The notes under the pieces are model-generated. The model worked only from the letters and a program-made list of their open reading frames with translations. It ran no database searches and was not told the DNA's origin. Below are positions 62,347 through 64,000 of a stretch of 64,000 bases of DNA, in pieces. Origin of the DNA: Polynucleobacter sp. SHI8 (GTDB lineage: Bacteria > Pseudomonadota > Gammaproteobacteria > Burkholderiales > Burkholderiaceae); contig NZ_AP027204.1 in NCBI RefSeq assembly GCF_027944005.1, positions 1,550,001 through 1,614,000 on the forward strand. The letters run 5' to 3'. Positions within the stretch are counted from its first letter, which is position 1, and the number at the start of each line of letters is the position of its first letter. The translations under genes and the position numbers were made by a program.

Positions 62347-62585
62347 CGCAATTTTGCTCCTTGCGTTGCAATCGCTCTATTCATGTCTTCGATGCTGACG
62401 GGAACTAGTGGTTTACGTAACATGCCCTTGAGAGATTGAATGGGGCTTACGATGGGAACGATCATAAATTGACCATTTTCCATCTCAACAAATTCGATAC
62501 GACTTCCGGCTTCAATTTCAAGCGCGGTCCGAACTGTGGCTGGTATGGTGATCTGCCCTTTGGAGGTTACTGTCGCTGTACTCAT
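62343..62585 (-). CDS. vapB: VapB-family (AbrB-type) antitoxin
   Basis: An 80-residue AbrB/SpoVT-fold antitoxin. The start at 62585 follows AAGGATAA and begins MSTATVTSKGQITIPATVRT, the SpoVT/AbrB swapped-hairpin. Upstream in-frame ATGs run through the operator and promoter. The C-terminal part (SIEDMNRAIATQGAKL) should bind VapC. A large palindrome lies 17 bases upstream. Confidence 0.9.
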   Translation of the reverse strand: MSTATVTSKGQITIPATVRTALEIEAGSRIEFVEMENGQFMIVPIVSPIQSLKGMLRKPLVPVSIEDMNRAIATQGAKLR

Positions 62586-62602
62586 GTTTATCCTTACTTT
62601 TA

Positions 62603-62642
62603 ATATAATCCTTACTTTATAGTAAGGATTATATCGTGTCAA
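62603..62642 (-). promoter_or_regulatory. vapBC promoter and palindromic operator
   Basis: Perfect 14-base arms ATATAATCCTTACT and AGTAAGGATTATAT (62603-62616 and 62621-62634) surround TTAT. On the minus strand a consensus -35 box TTGACA (62637-62642) lies next to it and a -10 candidate TATAAA (62616-62621) lies within its centre, spacing 15. A further copy of CCTTACTTT follows at 62592. This fits autorepression by VapBC. Confidence 0.75.
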
Positions 62643-62759
62643 GGTTGACATGGTCCTCATCAGAAAAACAATTGAACCGTGTGATCATTACTTCTTCAAT
62701 TTACGGCTTTTGCTGATAATGTCATAATTGAAGATTGACGAACTTGTTTTGAAAGATTT

Positions 62760-64000
62760 ATGCAAAATCCTCTCACTTCAGCAGCAATTCTCGCGCAATA
62801 CGGTCCTCGCGAATCCATGGAATATGACGTTGTCATCGTTGGTGGTGGGCCAGCAGGTCTTTCTTGCGCTATTCATATCAAACAACTTGCACAACAAAAC
62901 AATCAGGAAATATCAGTTGTAGTTCTAGAAAAGGGTTCAGAAATCGGTGCTCACATTGTTTCTGGTGCCGTGATGGATCCAATTGCTTTAAATGAGCTGT
63001 TCCCGAACTGGAAAGAACTCGGGGCTCCTCTACATACGCCCGTTAAAGAAGATCGTTTTCTGTTCTTAACGCAATCCATGGGTGTTAAAACTCCGGATTG
63101 GTTACTGCCTGATTCATTTAAGAATCATGGTAATTACATTATTAGTTTGTCAGATTTCACGAGATGGTTAGGTTCTCAAGCAGAAGCACTCGGTGTTGAA
63201 ATCTTTCCTGGCTTTGCGGCAGCTGAGGTTCTATTTAATGAACAAGGCCATGTCAAAGGGGTTGCTACAGGCAATCTAGGTATTGGCAAAGATGGTCAAG
63301 TCACGGATCAGTTTCAATTGGGGATGGAACTCCATGCCAAATACACAATCTTTGCAGAAGGGGCGCGAGGTCATCTAGGCAAACAACTGATTGCCAAGTT
63401 CAAATTAGATTCTTCTTCGGCGCCTCAAAGTTATGGTATCGGCATCAAAGAGCTTTGGGAAATCGACCCAAAAGTTCATGAAGAAGGTTTGGTGATACAC
63501 ACAGCTGGCTGGCCTTTATCTAGTGATACGTATGGCGGATCTTTTCTGTATCACATGGCGAATAACCAGGTGTCTGTAGGTTTTGTGGTGGGGCTCGGTT
63601 ATAAAAATCCGTACCTCTCCCCTTTTGAAGAATTCCAACGCTATAAAACTCATCCAAGTATTCGTAAGTTTTTTGAGAATGGTAAACGCCTAAGCTATGG
63701 TGCCCGGGCTATCACAGCAGGTGGCTTTAACAGCTTGCCGAAGACTATTTTTCCAGGTGGCGCCCTCATTGGGTGTGATGCGGGTTATCTCAATGCTTCT
63801 CGTATTAAGGGTTCGCATGCGGCCATTAAATCAGGGATGTTGGTGGCTCGCGATATCGTGGGCGCTCTTGAGAATGGAAGATCGCAAGATGAGTTGCATC
63901 ATTATCCAAAATACTTCAAATCGAGTTGGCTTTTCGATGAACTTTACAAAGCGCGTAATTTTAAAATTGCGATGACCAAGGGTCTATACACGGGTAGTCT
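62760..64000 (+). CDS. Electron-transfer flavoprotein-ubiquinone oxidoreductase, N-terminal part
   Basis: The first 413 codons of ETF-QO, cut by the window edge. The ATG at 62760 gives QNPLTSAAILAQYGPRESME, a common lead of betaproteobacterial ETF-QO, then the FAD motif YDVVIVGGGPAGLSCAIHI. Later landmarks are SGAVMDPIALNELFP, FAEGARGHLGKQL and FPGGALIGCDAGYLNASRIK, the second FAD site. The enzyme passes electrons from ETF to ubiquinone at the membrane. The 4Fe-4S cysteines would lie beyond the window. It is divergent from vapBC. Confidence 0.95.
   Translation, partial: MQNPLTSAAILAQYGPRESMEYDVVIVGGGPAGLSCAIHIKQLAQQNNQEISVVVLEKGSEIGAHIVSGAVMDPIALNELFPNWKELGAPLHTPVKEDRFLFLTQSMGVKTPDWLLPDSFKNHGNYIISLSDFTRWLGSQAEALGVEIFPGFAAAEVLFNEQGHVKGVATGNLGIGKDGQVTDQFQLGMELHAKYTIFAEGARGHLGKQLIAKFKLDSSSAPQSYGIGIKELWEIDPKVHEEGLVIHTAGWPLSSDTYGGSFLYHMANNQVSVGFVVGLGYKNPYLSPFEEFQRYKTHPSIRKFFENGKRLSYGARAITAGGFNSLPKTIFPGGALIGCDAGYLNASRIKGSHAAIKSGMLVARDIVGALENGRSQDELHHYPKYFKSSWLFDELYKARNFKIAMTKGLYTGS

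Overview
The window is a chromosomal segment from an AT-rich betaproteobacterium, most likely of the order Burkholderiales. I estimate about 40% G+C by eye and did not count it. Three things point there: the housekeeping block thrS-infC-rpmI-rplT-pheS-pheT-ihfA-merR-tRNA-Pro (51.1 to 43.4 kb, minus strand), seven orphan Bug/TctC-type periplasmic binding proteins, and RelA and CoA-transferase genes of typical betaproteobacterial form. No rRNA, CRISPR array or complete mobile element is present.

Layout. 1-2.7 kb: the start of a CocE/NonD hydrolase (minus) divergent from an exported YtcJ-type amidohydrolase and a small lipoprotein (plus). 2.8-4.2 kb: small exported or membrane proteins of unknown function. 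4.2-16.3 kb: one long minus-strand cluster, the most unusual part of the window. Read in transcription order it has a lipoprotein, two exported MORN-repeat proteins, an LprI-like protein, VWA-TM-FHA, FHA, PP2C-TM, trypsin-like protease-TM-FHA, RDD-FHA, a Ser/Thr kinase-TM, another exported MORN protein and an exported helical-repeat protein. Two decayed ORFs, one of them a VWA pseudogene, lie at its upstream edge. 17.5-35.2 kb and 36.4-42.7 kb: an accessory catabolic region. It has an FAD monooxygenase, a VOC dioxygenase-like protein, CocE and FrsA/DHPON-type hydrolases, an enolase-superfamily enzyme, an MmgE/PrpD protein, a D-2-hydroxyacid dehydrogenase, an aldo-keto reductase, seven Bug proteins and two toxin-antitoxin pairs. 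43.4-51.2 kb: translation and housekeeping genes. 51.3-55.7 kb: a maleate isomerase/arylmalonate decarboxylase-family enzyme, a TnpB remnant, an alkylsulfatase, and an integrase remnant at the 3' end of tRNA-Val. 55.7-64 kb: relA, an alpha/beta hydrolase, a CDF metal exporter, a two-subunit CoA-transferase, an SDR, a vapBC pair and the start of ETF-ubiquinone oxidoreductase.

How the genes fit together. In the 4-16 kb cluster the kinase, phosphatase and four FHA (phosphothreonine-reading) domains are predicted cytoplasmic. The protease, the VWA domain and the kinase C-terminal domain are predicted periplasmic on the same polypeptides, and the MORN, LprI and lipoprotein products are exported. 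This looks like a phosphorylation circuit that crosses the inner membrane, without any type VI secretion genes. Seven intact ORFs and one relic in the window share a C-terminal tag with two cysteines (C-x14-C, core G-x-x-P-G-S), and in three places the start codon of the next gene is embedded in the Gln-Cys codons of that tag. In the catabolic region Bug genes sit beside hydrolases in ways that suggest uptake and degradation of related organic acids; the substrates cannot be read from sequence.
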